In this document: positions 19,729 to 27,212 of the stretch, one piece after another
Layout of the letters: each line of letters opens with the position of its first letter
Numbering within the stretch: position 1 is the stretch's first letter
Assembly (NCBI RefSeq): GCF_039831995.1
Contig: NZ_JBDOIO010000003.1
Coordinates: 3,224,001 to 3,288,000 of the forward strand
Direction: 5' to 3'
Origin: Paenibacillus pabuli
GTDB taxonomy: Bacteria; Bacillota; Bacilli; Paenibacillales; Paenibacillaceae
Length of the DNA stretch: 64,000 bases
Program-made: the position numbers and the translations under genes
Notes under the pieces: generated by a model
The model's database searches: none
Seen by the model: only the letters and a program-made list of their open reading frames with translations
Told to the model about the DNA's origin: nothing

Positions 19729-21141
19729 CTATACCCTCTGTTCGCTCGGTACTGGAGACTGATTATCAAAAATGGATGTGAACTTCACTTTTTTGAGATG
19801 TCCCTTCACCCATAGGAACGAGATAGGCAAAGTCACAACATTGCCTATGACCATGGAGATGAAGATACCATTTAACCCCATATCCAACCCATAGATGAAG
19901 TATACGCCGAGTCCGATAATGAGGATGACTCTTATATACATAATAATGACGGCCGGCATTGGTCGACCTGTCGCTTGAAAGAAGGAGCAGATCGTCCATG
20001 TAATGGCCATGAACCCGAATGTAAATGAAATAATGAGCGCCTGTTGGGTCGCGAGCTCCACCACTTCAGGTATAGAAGTGAACCTTGCAAATAACCAGGG
20101 CGCCACTAATACGTAGAAGGCCGCAATCACAGTAGACATTCCGAAAACGAAGAGCATACTGACATTCAACGCTTTTTTGATACGATCAAGCTGGTTACGT
20201 CCATAATTCTGTGAAACAAAAACCGTAGTAGCACCTGCAACTGCAATAATCGGTATGATCAAGACTTGATCGATCCTTCCCGTTAAGGTCCAGGCATTCA
20301 TCGCATTTTCGCTGAAATTGGTCGTAATGATTTTATTGTAGACAACGGTAATTGTATAAATGGAAACGGTCATCAACAACTGCGGCAAACCAATGCGAAC
20401 AATTTCCTTCACAATTCGTTTATTAAACCTCGAAAGGCTGAATGTCAGAGGGATTCTTGATTTCCCTTTCTGCAGAAACCGCACCACGTACAGAAACGCA
20501 AAGCACATTGCGATTGTCGTGGACAATCCTGCACCGGTGATCCCCATGCCCAGACCGAAAATCATAATTGGATCAAGAATCAAATTGATGACTGTCATGA
20601 GTGTAAATGCGATCGCCAGCACATGGGTGAGTCCCTCGCCAAGAAGGATACCTCCATAGACCTGTACCAGTATCATAAAGATCAAGCCTGGTGCTAACGA
20701 ATATAGAAATTCTAGCCCGTATGCCTTTGCCTCCGAACTGAGCCCAGTCCCCGCGAGCATATTGATCAACTCTGGTCCGAACAAATAACAGACGAGAATG
20801 AATGGAATCCCGAGTACCATTGCCATGATGAACCCGCTGATTCCAAGACTTTTGCATTCTTCAAATTTTCTTTCGCCAATCAACCGTCCTGTCACTGTAC
20901 TGAGACCGACTGCCAAACTCGAGGCGATGGCTTCAAAAATAAAAAACAGAGGAAATAACAGACCTGTTCCTGCCAAAAGAGCGGACGAAGTGGGATCTAG
21001 CATGGCGATGTAGTACGTATCAATAACCAGATAAACGTAATTTAGCAGGTTACCAATCAGTATGGGTAAACCAATTCTCACGATCATTGGAATAATCGGA
21101 CCTTCAAACATCCCTTTTAGCATTTGTTCTTGAGCCTTCAC
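19729..21141 (-). CDS. MATE-family multidrug/natural-product exporter
   Basis: This is a 470-aa polytopic membrane protein of the MATE (NorM/DinF-like) family. About 12 hydrophobic segments are visible in two similar halves, beginning with the typical IVRIGLPILIGNLLNYVY. The start is set at a GTG (21141) because TATGGAGGG lies 6 nt upstream; longer in-frame starts have no ribosome site. It sits inside the PKS operon between the acyl hydrolase and the dehydratase. The natural inference is export of the polyketide, or self-protection, driven by the Na+ or H+ gradient. A cre-like palindrome lies about 75 bp upstream of the start. Confidence 0.9.
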   Translation of the reverse strand: MKAQEQMLKGMFEGPIIPMIVRIGLPILIGNLLNYVYLVIDTYYIAMLDPTSSALLAGTGLLFPLFFIFEAIASSLAVGLSTVTGRLIGERKFEECKSLGISGFIMAMVLGIPFILVCYLFGPELINMLAGTGLSSEAKAYGLEFLYSLAPGLIFMILVQVYGGILLGEGLTHVLAIAFTLMTVINLILDPIMIFGLGMGITGAGLSTTIAMCFAFLYVVRFLQKGKSRIPLTFSLSRFNKRIVKEIVRIGLPQLLMTVSIYTITVVYNKIITTNFSENAMNAWTLTGRIDQVLIIPIIAVAGATTVFVSQNYGRNQLDRIKKALNVSMLFVFGMSTVIAAFYVLVAPWLFARFTSIPEVVELATQQALIISFTFGFMAITWTICSFFQATGRPMPAVIIMYIRVILIIGLGVYFIYGLDMGLNGIFISMVIGNVVTLPISFLWVKGHLKKVKFTSIFDNQSPVPSEQRV

Positions 21142-21214
21142 TCGATTCCCTCCATAATCCATTTTTTCTAATCTTAACCTAATTGAAAATATATCACCAC
21201 ACATTCTTTATTAA

Positions 21215-21228
21215 TGAAAACGTTTTCT
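21215..21228. promoter_or_regulatory. cre-like site upstream of the exporter gene
   Basis: TGAAAACGTTTTCT matches the CcpA consensus TGWAANCGNTNWCA except for the last base, and its centre GAAAACGTTTTC is a perfect palindrome. It lies between the acyl hydrolase stop and the MATE start. CcpA control (roadblock or repression) is inferred; another LacI-family regulator could bind instead. Confidence 0.45.
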
Positions 21229-21317
21229 TTTCACTCTATATATGTTGCTCATCTGAGACGCCTACTTTGTATGTTTCAACCCTTCAAGCTTTTCAGTGTC
21301 TTAATGAAAACCTCTAT

Positions 21318-22298
21318 TTACAGCACTAACCCATTCATACACCCCTCTATTGCGCGCCTCAAATGTAAAGCATCTTGATTAAACTTTGTGATAATGGGGT
21401 AATAAGTAGAGTTGGCTCTTTGCCCATGTATTTTCGAGACTATTGCTGCTAATGTGCCAGAAGGGCTTAAGTCTAAATATATATACTCTTGCTTTTGGTC
21501 TAGCTTTTCCACTGCCTCACTTAATCGCATTGGCTCACGAATCGCCTGCCACATAAGGTAAGCATTTATGTTTCCACATACACCTCCTGCTGCACTAGAT
21601 AGACAAGGCACCACAGGTGCTTTGTATGTCATGGTTTGCAGATGATACATGTAGGCGCCTTTTATGGGTTCCACTTGCGCATTATGAAACGCATAGGAGA
21701 CTGGGAGCCTCTGATGAATAATACGATTTGAGTTTAGCCAGCTTTCTGCAGTTGATAGACTTGTATCTCTCCCTGCAATTACAAAATGACCATCATAATT
21801 GATAGCCACCAGACTGCAGGCCATATGGAGCTGAGGAGAGGTATCGTATACATCCGCATTTGACAATACTGTGATCATCCCCCCCCTCTCACAAGACGAT
21901 TCAATCAATTTCGACTGGATCAGAATGTTTTCTAATACAGCCTCTACCTCAACCACATTAGCCACAGCAGCAGATACATATTCGCCCAAGCTCATACCCA
22001 ACAATAAATCTGGCTCAACCCCTTCATCGATCAACGTACGTGCGAGCGAATATTGGATCATGAATATAGCTGGATGCGTATAGACAAGATTTTCAAAATT
22101 CGTCGCTAAGGATTTGCGATCGTCATACAAATGAGCTAAGACTGATAATCCTGTGATATTCGATACGTGGGAATCTAAACGTTCCATCCAAGACCGAAAT
22201 ACAGGATACATCTTGTATAACTCAAGCCCCATATGATAGTATTGGGTACCTTGCCCGCCAAACATAAATACGACACGTCTCTTATTTATTGCGATCAC
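21318..22298 (-). CDS. AT-like acyl hydrolase (PedC/PksD type), discrete
   Basis: This is a stand-alone acyltransferase-fold protein of about 326 aa, with MFGGQGTQYYHMG near the N-terminus, nucleophile Ser103 in GMSLG and the catalytic His in AFHNAQVE (His205). True malonyl transferases carry GHSxG plus an Arg 25 residues after the serine that grips the malonyl carboxylate. Here the motif has Met in place of His, and that Arg position is Gln128. These changes fit the PedC-type acyl hydrolases of trans-AT clusters, which clear stalled acyl groups from ACPs, better than a malonyl loader. The start is ambiguous: a near-perfect Shine-Dalgarno overlaps the GTG at 22298, and the properly spaced codon is ATA (22289). 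Confidence 0.8.
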   Translation of the reverse strand: MIAINKRRVVFMFGGQGTQYYHMGLELYKMYPVFRSWMERLDSHVSNITGLSVLAHLYDDRKSLATNFENLVYTHPAIFMIQYSLARTLIDEGVEPDLLLGMSLGEYVSAAVANVVEVEAVLENILIQSKLIESSCERGGMITVLSNADVYDTSPQLHMACSLVAINYDGHFVIAGRDTSLSTAESWLNSNRIIHQRLPVSYAFHNAQVEPIKGAYMYHLQTMTYKAPVVPCLSSAAGGVCGNINAYLMWQAIREPMRLSEAVEKLDQKQEYIYLDLSPSGTLAAIVSKIHGQRANSTYYPIITKFNQDALHLRRAIEGCMNGLVL

Positions 22299-22305
22299 CT
22301 CCTTT
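22293..22305 (-). promoter_or_regulatory. Unusually long Shine-Dalgarno of the acyl hydrolase
   Basis: On the minus strand the sequence AAAGGAGGTGATC is complementary over 13 nt to the 16S rRNA 3' end. The first GTG lies inside it, and no ATG/GTG/TTG lies 5-10 nt after GGAGG. The in-frame codon at that distance is ATA (22289-22287). Confidence 0.6.
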
Positions 22306-22363
22306 TCCGTAAAACGAATACAAACTGTATCAATCTATGCAAAAAAAATGCTCATTCCATTGT

Positions 22364-23089
22364 TCAACAATGAAAGGAGCTGATCGCCTGCGTTTTAGAG
22401 ATTAGATGTTTTAACGTATGTACATCCATGAGTGTTCGCTTTGGGTGCACAATAGAAAGCATGTAATGACCCGCTTGAAAAGATGTAGCCCTGAACTGGG
22501 AGAAGTTCGTATACTCACTTGAGACATAATCTGATTGTATGTCAATCCGATTAATCTCAAAAACTTGAGGCGGTGTTGTAAACCCAGTCTTCAATATTTT
22601 GGATAATGCTTCTTTTGCTGTCCACATTAAGTATAAAGCTACGTTGGGGTTCAAATTTAACGACTTGATAAGATTTCTTTCCTTTTCCGTCAAAACGGAT
22701 TTAATTGCAGTAGGTTCTCCCGATATTTTTTCAATATCGATTCCCATTGCGTGCTCTTCTGAGAAAACAAGAGCCGCCCCCATATCATTACAATGTGTTA
22801 TGCTTACCTGAATATTTGAGTATGACGGCATTGTAACAACCGGCTGCTGAAAAACCCCTCTTCGGATTAAAATTTTCCGATCATCCCCGATACCCGTATA
22901 CAATTGGATCGCTTTTTTGGCACAGAACCTTCCCATTAAAAAACTGTTCTTTCTTTTTTCGACTTGAAGATTTGTGTAATAATCCAATTCTTCTTCGTGC
23001 AAGCAATGGATGACCTCTTCAAAATATAAATTGTGTGCAAATCGTGCAATGCATATGCTTGCTTTGATGCTGCTCTCTGGTCTACTCAT
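22364..23089 (-). CDS. Sfp-type 4'-phosphopantetheinyl transferase
   Basis: This 241-aa protein transfers phosphopantetheine from CoA to ACP serines. The family motifs are MGIDIEKI (Mg-binding Asp and Glu) and LMWTAKEALSKILKTG, with an SITHCND block before them. The start chosen is the ATG at 23089, with AGGA 7 nt upstream. A longer form from a TTG at 23131 is possible but has no good ribosome site. It is the first gene after the structured leader and presumably activates the many ACPs of this cluster. It is 65 nt from the next gene, so the same operon is likely. Confidence 0.93.
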   Translation of the reverse strand: MSRPESSIKASICIARFAHNLYFEEVIHCLHEEELDYYTNLQVEKRKNSFLMGRFCAKKAIQLYTGIGDDRKILIRRGVFQQPVVTMPSYSNIQVSITHCNDMGAALVFSEEHAMGIDIEKISGEPTAIKSVLTEKERNLIKSLNLNPNVALYLMWTAKEALSKILKTGFTTPPQVFEINRIDIQSDYVSSEYTNFSQFRATSFQAGHYMLSIVHPKRTLMDVHTLKHLISKTQAISSFHC

Positions 23090-23318
23090 TTCGATTTCCT
23101 GCAACAACAATGAAGGAGAATAACTAATCAAATGCGATACCTACCAATCTGATTCGACTATTAACTACCACGATAGGTTATTCTGATTGATGTCTAGTGC
23201 CGTTTGGGCACAGCTTCGCCAGATCGTCTATATTCAACATATACACTACTAGACCAAGCATTATGACAACAGAGCTCCACCAACGTACCGAAGCAGCGAT
23301 TAGTTTCACTCTGAATTT
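23090..23318 (-). promoter_or_regulatory. Structured leader of the PKS operon, candidate LoaP target
   Basis: This 229-nt gap lies between loaP and the phosphopantetheinyl transferase. On the minus strand GTCTAGT (23254-23248) can pair with ACTAGAC (23198-23192), about 50 nt apart. Within or beside that loop, GTGCC-CAAAC-GGCAC (23211-23197) forms a perfect 5-bp hairpin that shares two bases with the outer arm. No U run follows, so it is not an intrinsic terminator. LoaP proteins are known to act through an RNA hairpin in the leader of the operon they control, so this is the natural place for one. That assignment is inference. Confidence 0.4.
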
Positions 23319-23918
23319 TTAATGAGTCCCGAAATTTCCATTCTCCAATGGTTTTTCCAATAAACTAATACCAACATCCAGCAACTTTTCATATCCCATA
23401 AAATTCAAAGCAATTCTAGCTCGCCTCTTGCGCTTATCAATTTTTTTTATGATCCCTTCTTTCCCTTTCAAAGGCCCGCTAGATACTTTTATCTTTGCGT
23501 TTTCTATGTACAGAGCTGAGCAGTCAATCATTTCACTCTTCCCAATGAGTTGGAGGATCAATGTCATTTCTTCCTCTTCAATTTTTGAGAAGGTGTACGT
23601 TTCGAGTGTATCTTCCTGATTGTAGATTACACTCCTCTGTTCATTATTATCGATAGAGCTATGGGTACGATTAAGCAGCCGATAGCACCTCGGTATTTGC
23701 TTAAGTTCATAATACATTTTCGTATTCATTTGAGTATATACGAGCACATAGCCAGGAAACATCGTTTTGCAAACCTCGTAAGACTGACCTAATCTTCGCT
23801 CTACCAATTTCCGTTTGGGTACAATTGCACGAATCTCAGACTTGTCGAAATATTTGCTAATCAACGATCGTACGACATCTTCTTTTCCCGTTTCAACAAA
23901 GAGTACATACCAATCCAT
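23319..23918 (-). CDS. loaP: LoaP, specialised NusG-type transcription antiterminator
   Basis: This is a 199-aa NusG paralogue. Its NGN domain starts with DWYVLFVETGKED and includes KTMFPGYVLVYT, and its C-terminal KOW domain reads VSSGPLKGKEGIIKKIDKR. LoaP proteins travel with RNA polymerase and suppress termination in very long polyketide or polysaccharide operons of Firmicutes. The operon that follows is over 23 kb, which fits. The gene starts 42 nt after agrD with no terminator between, so it is probably co-transcribed with agrBD. The ribosome site is modest (GGGAG, 11 nt before ATG). Confidence 0.92.
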   Translation of the reverse strand: MDWYVLFVETGKEDVVRSLISKYFDKSEIRAIVPKRKLVERRLGQSYEVCKTMFPGYVLVYTQMNTKMYYELKQIPRCYRLLNRTHSSIDNNEQRSVIYNQEDTLETYTFSKIEEEEMTLILQLIGKSEMIDCSALYIENAKIKVSSGPLKGKEGIIKKIDKRKRRARIALNFMGYEKLLDVGISLLEKPLENGNFGTH

Positions 23919-23960
23919 ATAACCATCTACTCCCAGCCCAAATTTATTACAATTATGAAT

Positions 23961-24110
23961 TTAGAATGACTGTAGTTTTTTTACTTCCTCCGGCATTTCT
24001 GGTTCATGGGCTATCCACCAACACATAGTGTTAGTTCGTAACACGACAAAAGCAATGGCTAATAAACTAATGATTTTCCATGGAATTCTTTTGATTAGAG
24101 CTAAACTCAT
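23961..24110 (-). CDS. agrD: AgrD-like autoinducing peptide precursor
   Basis: This 49-aa ORF has its ATG overlapping the agrB stop by 4 nt (24107-24110). The layout is that of AgrD: an amphipathic, basic N-terminus (LIKRIPWKII), a hydrophobic stretch, a core TNTMCWWIA, then an acidic proline-containing tail EPEMPEEVKKL that aligns with the staphylococcal DEVEVPKEL tail. By analogy the mature signal would end in a five-residue thiolactone ring Cys-Trp-Trp-Ile-Ala. The exact N-terminal cut is unknown. Gene order agrB-agrD-loaP places the signal precursor directly ahead of the antiterminator. Confidence 0.85.
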   Translation of the reverse strand: MSLALIKRIPWKIISLLAIAFVVLRTNTMCWWIAHEPEMPEEVKKLQSF

Positions 24111-24655
24111 AAGTGACTCCCCCCAAAAAATCTAGATAATTGTGAAGCGACTAAACCCAACAAGCTTGATAACATGATACTATCTGTGATTTGAAACCAA
24201 AGAAAAATACCATATATAAAAACTGCAACAGCAGTAATTAACGTGCTTATTTTCTGCAGCTTCATTTGCTTTGATTTTTTACGTAAAAATACTTGAGATA
24301 AAACAAACAGGAGCGCTGCTCCCCAGCCTATCAGGTACGAAATGAAGGAATTTTCGAATAAATGCACTACGAACATGCACGCTATAAAAACACCTACAGA
24401 TATGAAATAGCATTGTAAAAACGTCCCGGCGTGTCTCCCTCCTCCTAAACTTCTTACGATGAATACCGTTCCAATCCAGGCCAGAGCTTCTAGCATCCGC
24501 CCCCCAAAAATAGAAATTATTATCATTGTACTAGCAATAAGCAATGTCTCAGTCATCGCCTGTAATCCATATCGAATGATCGGTAAATCCTTCTGCATGA
24601 CCACCTTGTGTCGAATCATTTGCTCACTTGTAGCGTTAACCAACAACTCTATCAT
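24107..24655 (-). CDS. agrB: AgrB-like signal-peptide processing protease
   Basis: This is a 182-aa integral membrane protein. AgrB enzymes cut AgrD and form the thiolactone. The catalytic pair is visible as GGRHAGTFLQC, with His75 and Cys82 at the 7-residue spacing known for AgrB. About four to six hydrophobic segments follow. It overlaps agrD by 4 nt (ATGA). The divergent agrAC genes start 300 bp away. No strong minus-strand promoter was found in the shared intergenic region, in keeping with activator-dependent expression. Confidence 0.92.
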   Translation of the reverse strand: MIELLVNATSEQMIRHKVVMQKDLPIIRYGLQAMTETLLIASTMIIISIFGGRMLEALAWIGTVFIVRSLGGGRHAGTFLQCYFISVGVFIACMFVVHLFENSFISYLIGWGAALLFVLSQVFLRKKSKQMKLQKISTLITAVAVFIYGIFLWFQITDSIMLSSLLGLVASQLSRFFGGSHL

Positions 24656-24737
24656 TTTTTTCCATCCCCTTAAAAAACAATATATAGGGATTACCCGAAT
24701 TTATGGAATACTTAATATGCCAATTGTATTAAAATCT

Positions 24738-24750
24738 ATGCGAATTGCAT
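24738..24750. promoter_or_regulatory. Short inverted repeat between agrB and agrA
   Basis: ATGCGAATTGCAT is an inverted repeat with ATGC/GCAT arms, centred about 90 bp upstream of agrB in the 299-bp divergent region. It could be an AgrA site, but I could not find the canonical pair of AgrA direct repeats, so the role is open. Confidence 0.25.
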
Positions 24751-24892
24751 TTTTTGATGTATTTTGTTTCCTCATATACTTTTTTGGAGAATGACTTTAT
24801 TGCTAGGAATGACGGATTTTGAGTGAGCATTAGCGTGACGATCGTAAACCAAAGCATTCTGCTTCACGTTGGACTTTGTAACTACTCTTGTG

Positions 24893-24920
24893 TTGATCTA
24901 TAGTCTGAATTCGTTATACT
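24893..24920 (+). promoter_or_regulatory. SigA-type promoter of agrA-agrC
   Basis: TTGATC and TATACT are separated by 16 bp, 34 bp before the GTG start of the response regulator, whose ribosome site AGGAGGG is 8 nt from the GTG. Confidence 0.65.
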
Positions 24921-24954
24921 TTTAATAAATGGTATCTTTAGGAGGGAAATAGAA

Positions 24955-25698
24955 GTGCTATTCGGTGGGGTATGTGACGACGATAAAGAGATTCACGAAG
25001 ATTTGAGCCAATTCTTTCGTGATTTCGAAAAAATTAATGACTGCAAAATTCAGTTGACTCATTTTTCGTCAGGTGAAGAGCTACTTGAACACTACTTAAG
25101 TAAAAATTGTAAAAACTTTCATTTCCTCTTTCTTGATATTGAAATGTCAGGAATTAATGGATTGGAAACAGCTAAACAAATACGTTCACTCCCCAACAAA
25201 GATGTAACAATCCTATTTTTAAGCAGTTACCCAGACTATGTTATGGAAAGCTTTGATGTATTAACCTTTCAATATTTACTTAAGCCCTTAACATATGACG
25301 TTTTTGAATCGAAAATGATGCGCCTTTATGATCACCTCAGTTCAACTGCCAAGCATGTCATGTTTTTGAAAGACGAGCGAGGACAGAACATTGTGCCAGT
25401 ATCAGAAATCATCGCTATCTCAAAATTGAAACACTCTTTGGTACAAAACAAACTTCAGGTTGTCACAACTGATCAAGAATTTCTAATCACAGGTACGATT
25501 TCATCCTATTCGGAGAAATTAGGAATGCCCTTTCTGCTTGTTTACCGATCAGTCATTGTTAATATGGACTATATTCGCGGGTTCACAGCTAATTCAGTAA
25601 TTATGAGCAACCATCAGGATTTCCCAATAAGCCGAACTCAAATGAAGCAAATTAAAGATACATATGCTCAATACATGGCAGGTAAATTTATTATATGA
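24955..25698 (+). CDS. agrA: AgrA/LytTR-family response regulator
   Basis: This is a 247-aa two-domain regulator with a GTG start behind AGGAGGG. The receiver domain (1-125) has the acidic pocket CDDDKE, phospho-acceptor Asp in FLDIEMSG and Lys in LLKPL. A LytTR DNA-binding domain follows (140-245), with VYRSVIVNMDYI near its end. It is expected to be phosphorylated by the kinase encoded 4 nt into its own end, and to activate agrBD and hence loaP. The binding site is not identified. Confidence 0.9.
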   Translation: MLFGGVCDDDKEIHEDLSQFFRDFEKINDCKIQLTHFSSGEELLEHYLSKNCKNFHFLFLDIEMSGINGLETAKQIRSLPNKDVTILFLSSYPDYVMESFDVLTFQYLLKPLTYDVFESKMMRLYDHLSSTAKHVMFLKDERGQNIVPVSEIIAISKLKHSLVQNKLQVVTTDQEFLITGTISSYSEKLGMPFLLVYRSVIVNMDYIRGFTANSVIMSNHQDFPISRTQMKQIKDTYAQYMAGKFII

Positions 25699-26969
25699 TA
25701 CTGACTCTGCTTTCTTTTTTAGGAACGACTCTCCTGCAACTTGTTCTGCTAAACCGTTATTTTTTTGCATTACTTGGCTCTTCCCAGCAGAGCAGACAAC
25801 GTATTATTGTTCATTATCTTCTGAGCGGTACGACAATTTATCTATCCTCAGTCTCTTTTTTTCCTGTTCTAATTACAGGTTTACTATCAATCAGCAGTGC
25901 CTTTATTATTTCTTGGTGTTACTCTTCTCGGATTGAATCGAAAGCAATTTTTTCCGTTCTATACGTCATTCTAGGTTTCATAGCAGAAACTCTCTCATAC
26001 GGGTTTATTACACAAGTGCACTTAACTCCTAGTGATATAGACTTGGGCAGTCAGCAAACACGCCTACTTATTTTATTGTTTTCATCGCTTATTTTTTTCT
26101 TGTTCATTATGCTGATCAAGCTATTTAAACGGCAACGTGATTATAAGTTAAACAAATGGTACTATCTTGTGCTAGGACTCATTAATATTGTCAGTCTTCT
26201 CATCTTAAATACGCTTTTCTTTCATACGCAAGAAAACAATATGTATATTTTTTCAGCATTTGGTATCTTACTGATCAATATCACCATTATTTATCTATTT
26301 GATCAATTGATTGAAAGTTTTCAGATGAAAGATGAATTACAACAATTACACAAACAAACTGATTATCAAAATGCTAGTTATCAGAAAATCTCGAATTCAT
26401 TTCAAATGACCAAACGAATTATCCACGACACCAATAAACATTTCGTTTATATTCGTGCCTGCATTCAAACAGGAGAACAAGAAAAAGCACTTGAGCATAT
26501 CAGCAAAACCTTGCAAGTGATGGGAAACTCTTATTTATCAATAGCCACAGGTAACCTGGTCATTGACGCTTTATTAAATAATGCAATAAATATTTCCAAG
26601 GAGAAAAACATACAGATTAAATATCAAGTGAGCATAAACAATCTAGATATGATAAACCCTTACGACTTATGCATTGTGATCGGAAATATTCTGGATAACG
26701 CAATTGAAGCTGCTCAACTTCTTCTTACACCTGAAGAACGATTTATATCGATTCGGATTTTCACTCACAATCATATGCTCACCATTCAAATTGTAAATTC
26801 CTATGCTCATCAAAATAAAAAGAAATTGAAGGAAAACAGCGAATTTCACGGGGTTGGCCTTTTGAACGTCCGGCAAATCACTGAAAAGTATGGTGGTCAT
26901 ATTACCACAACTGCTGGAGAAACGTTTGAAACGATTGTGGTCCTACCAATTTGTAAACAAGTACCCTAG
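25695..26969 (+). CDS. agrC: AgrC-like sensor histidine kinase (GHKL)
   Basis: This is a 424-aa membrane kinase that overlaps agrA by 4 nt. Six or so hydrophobic segments (1-210) form the peptide-sensing region. Then come a coiled stretch, the phospho-acceptor His in RIIHDTNKHF, the N box in GNILDNAIEAA and the G box in FHGVGLLNVRQI. The HPK10-type arrangement is that of AgrC, the receptor of the thiolactone peptide. Together with agrBD on the other strand it completes a four-gene quorum-sensing circuit. Confidence 0.9.
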   Translation: MILTLLSFLGTTLLQLVLLNRYFFALLGSSQQSRQRIIVHYLLSGTTIYLSSVSFFPVLITGLLSISSAFIISWCYSSRIESKAIFSVLYVILGFIAETLSYGFITQVHLTPSDIDLGSQQTRLLILLFSSLIFFLFIMLIKLFKRQRDYKLNKWYYLVLGLINIVSLLILNTLFFHTQENNMYIFSAFGILLINITIIYLFDQLIESFQMKDELQQLHKQTDYQNASYQKISNSFQMTKRIIHDTNKHFVYIRACIQTGEQEKALEHISKTLQVMGNSYLSIATGNLVIDALLNNAINISKEKNIQIKYQVSINNLDMINPYDLCIVIGNILDNAIEAAQLLLTPEERFISIRIFTHNHMLTIQIVNSYAHQNKKKLKENSEFHGVGLLNVRQITEKYGGHITTTAGETFETIVVLPICKQVP

Positions 26970-27152
26970 CTTAATTAAAGCACCATCCCTTGAAACGTTA
27001 GCTCATTCCAAGATACTTCAACATGAAACGAAAATTTTCTTCTTATTCAATTCATAAAAAAAGAGCGACTAATTCTTCACAGTAAGAGGTGAACTCACAG
27101 AGAGAATCGAATTACCACACATAAAAATATGTATAACCTTCCTCTTCTCTCC

Positions 27153-27183
27153 TTGACTGTAACGTAAGGTCATACTTGATAAT
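27153..27183 (+). promoter_or_regulatory. MerR-type promoter with 19-bp spacer
   Basis: TTGACT and GATAAT are separated by 19 bp, the over-long spacing that MerR-family activators correct by twisting DNA. The spacer contains GTAACGTAAGGTCATAC, with partial dyad symmetry. The regulator is encoded in the same transcript, so autoregulation is likely. Confidence 0.65.
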
Positions 27184-27212
27184 GAAATCAAACTTACATG
27201 AAGGAGAGATTG

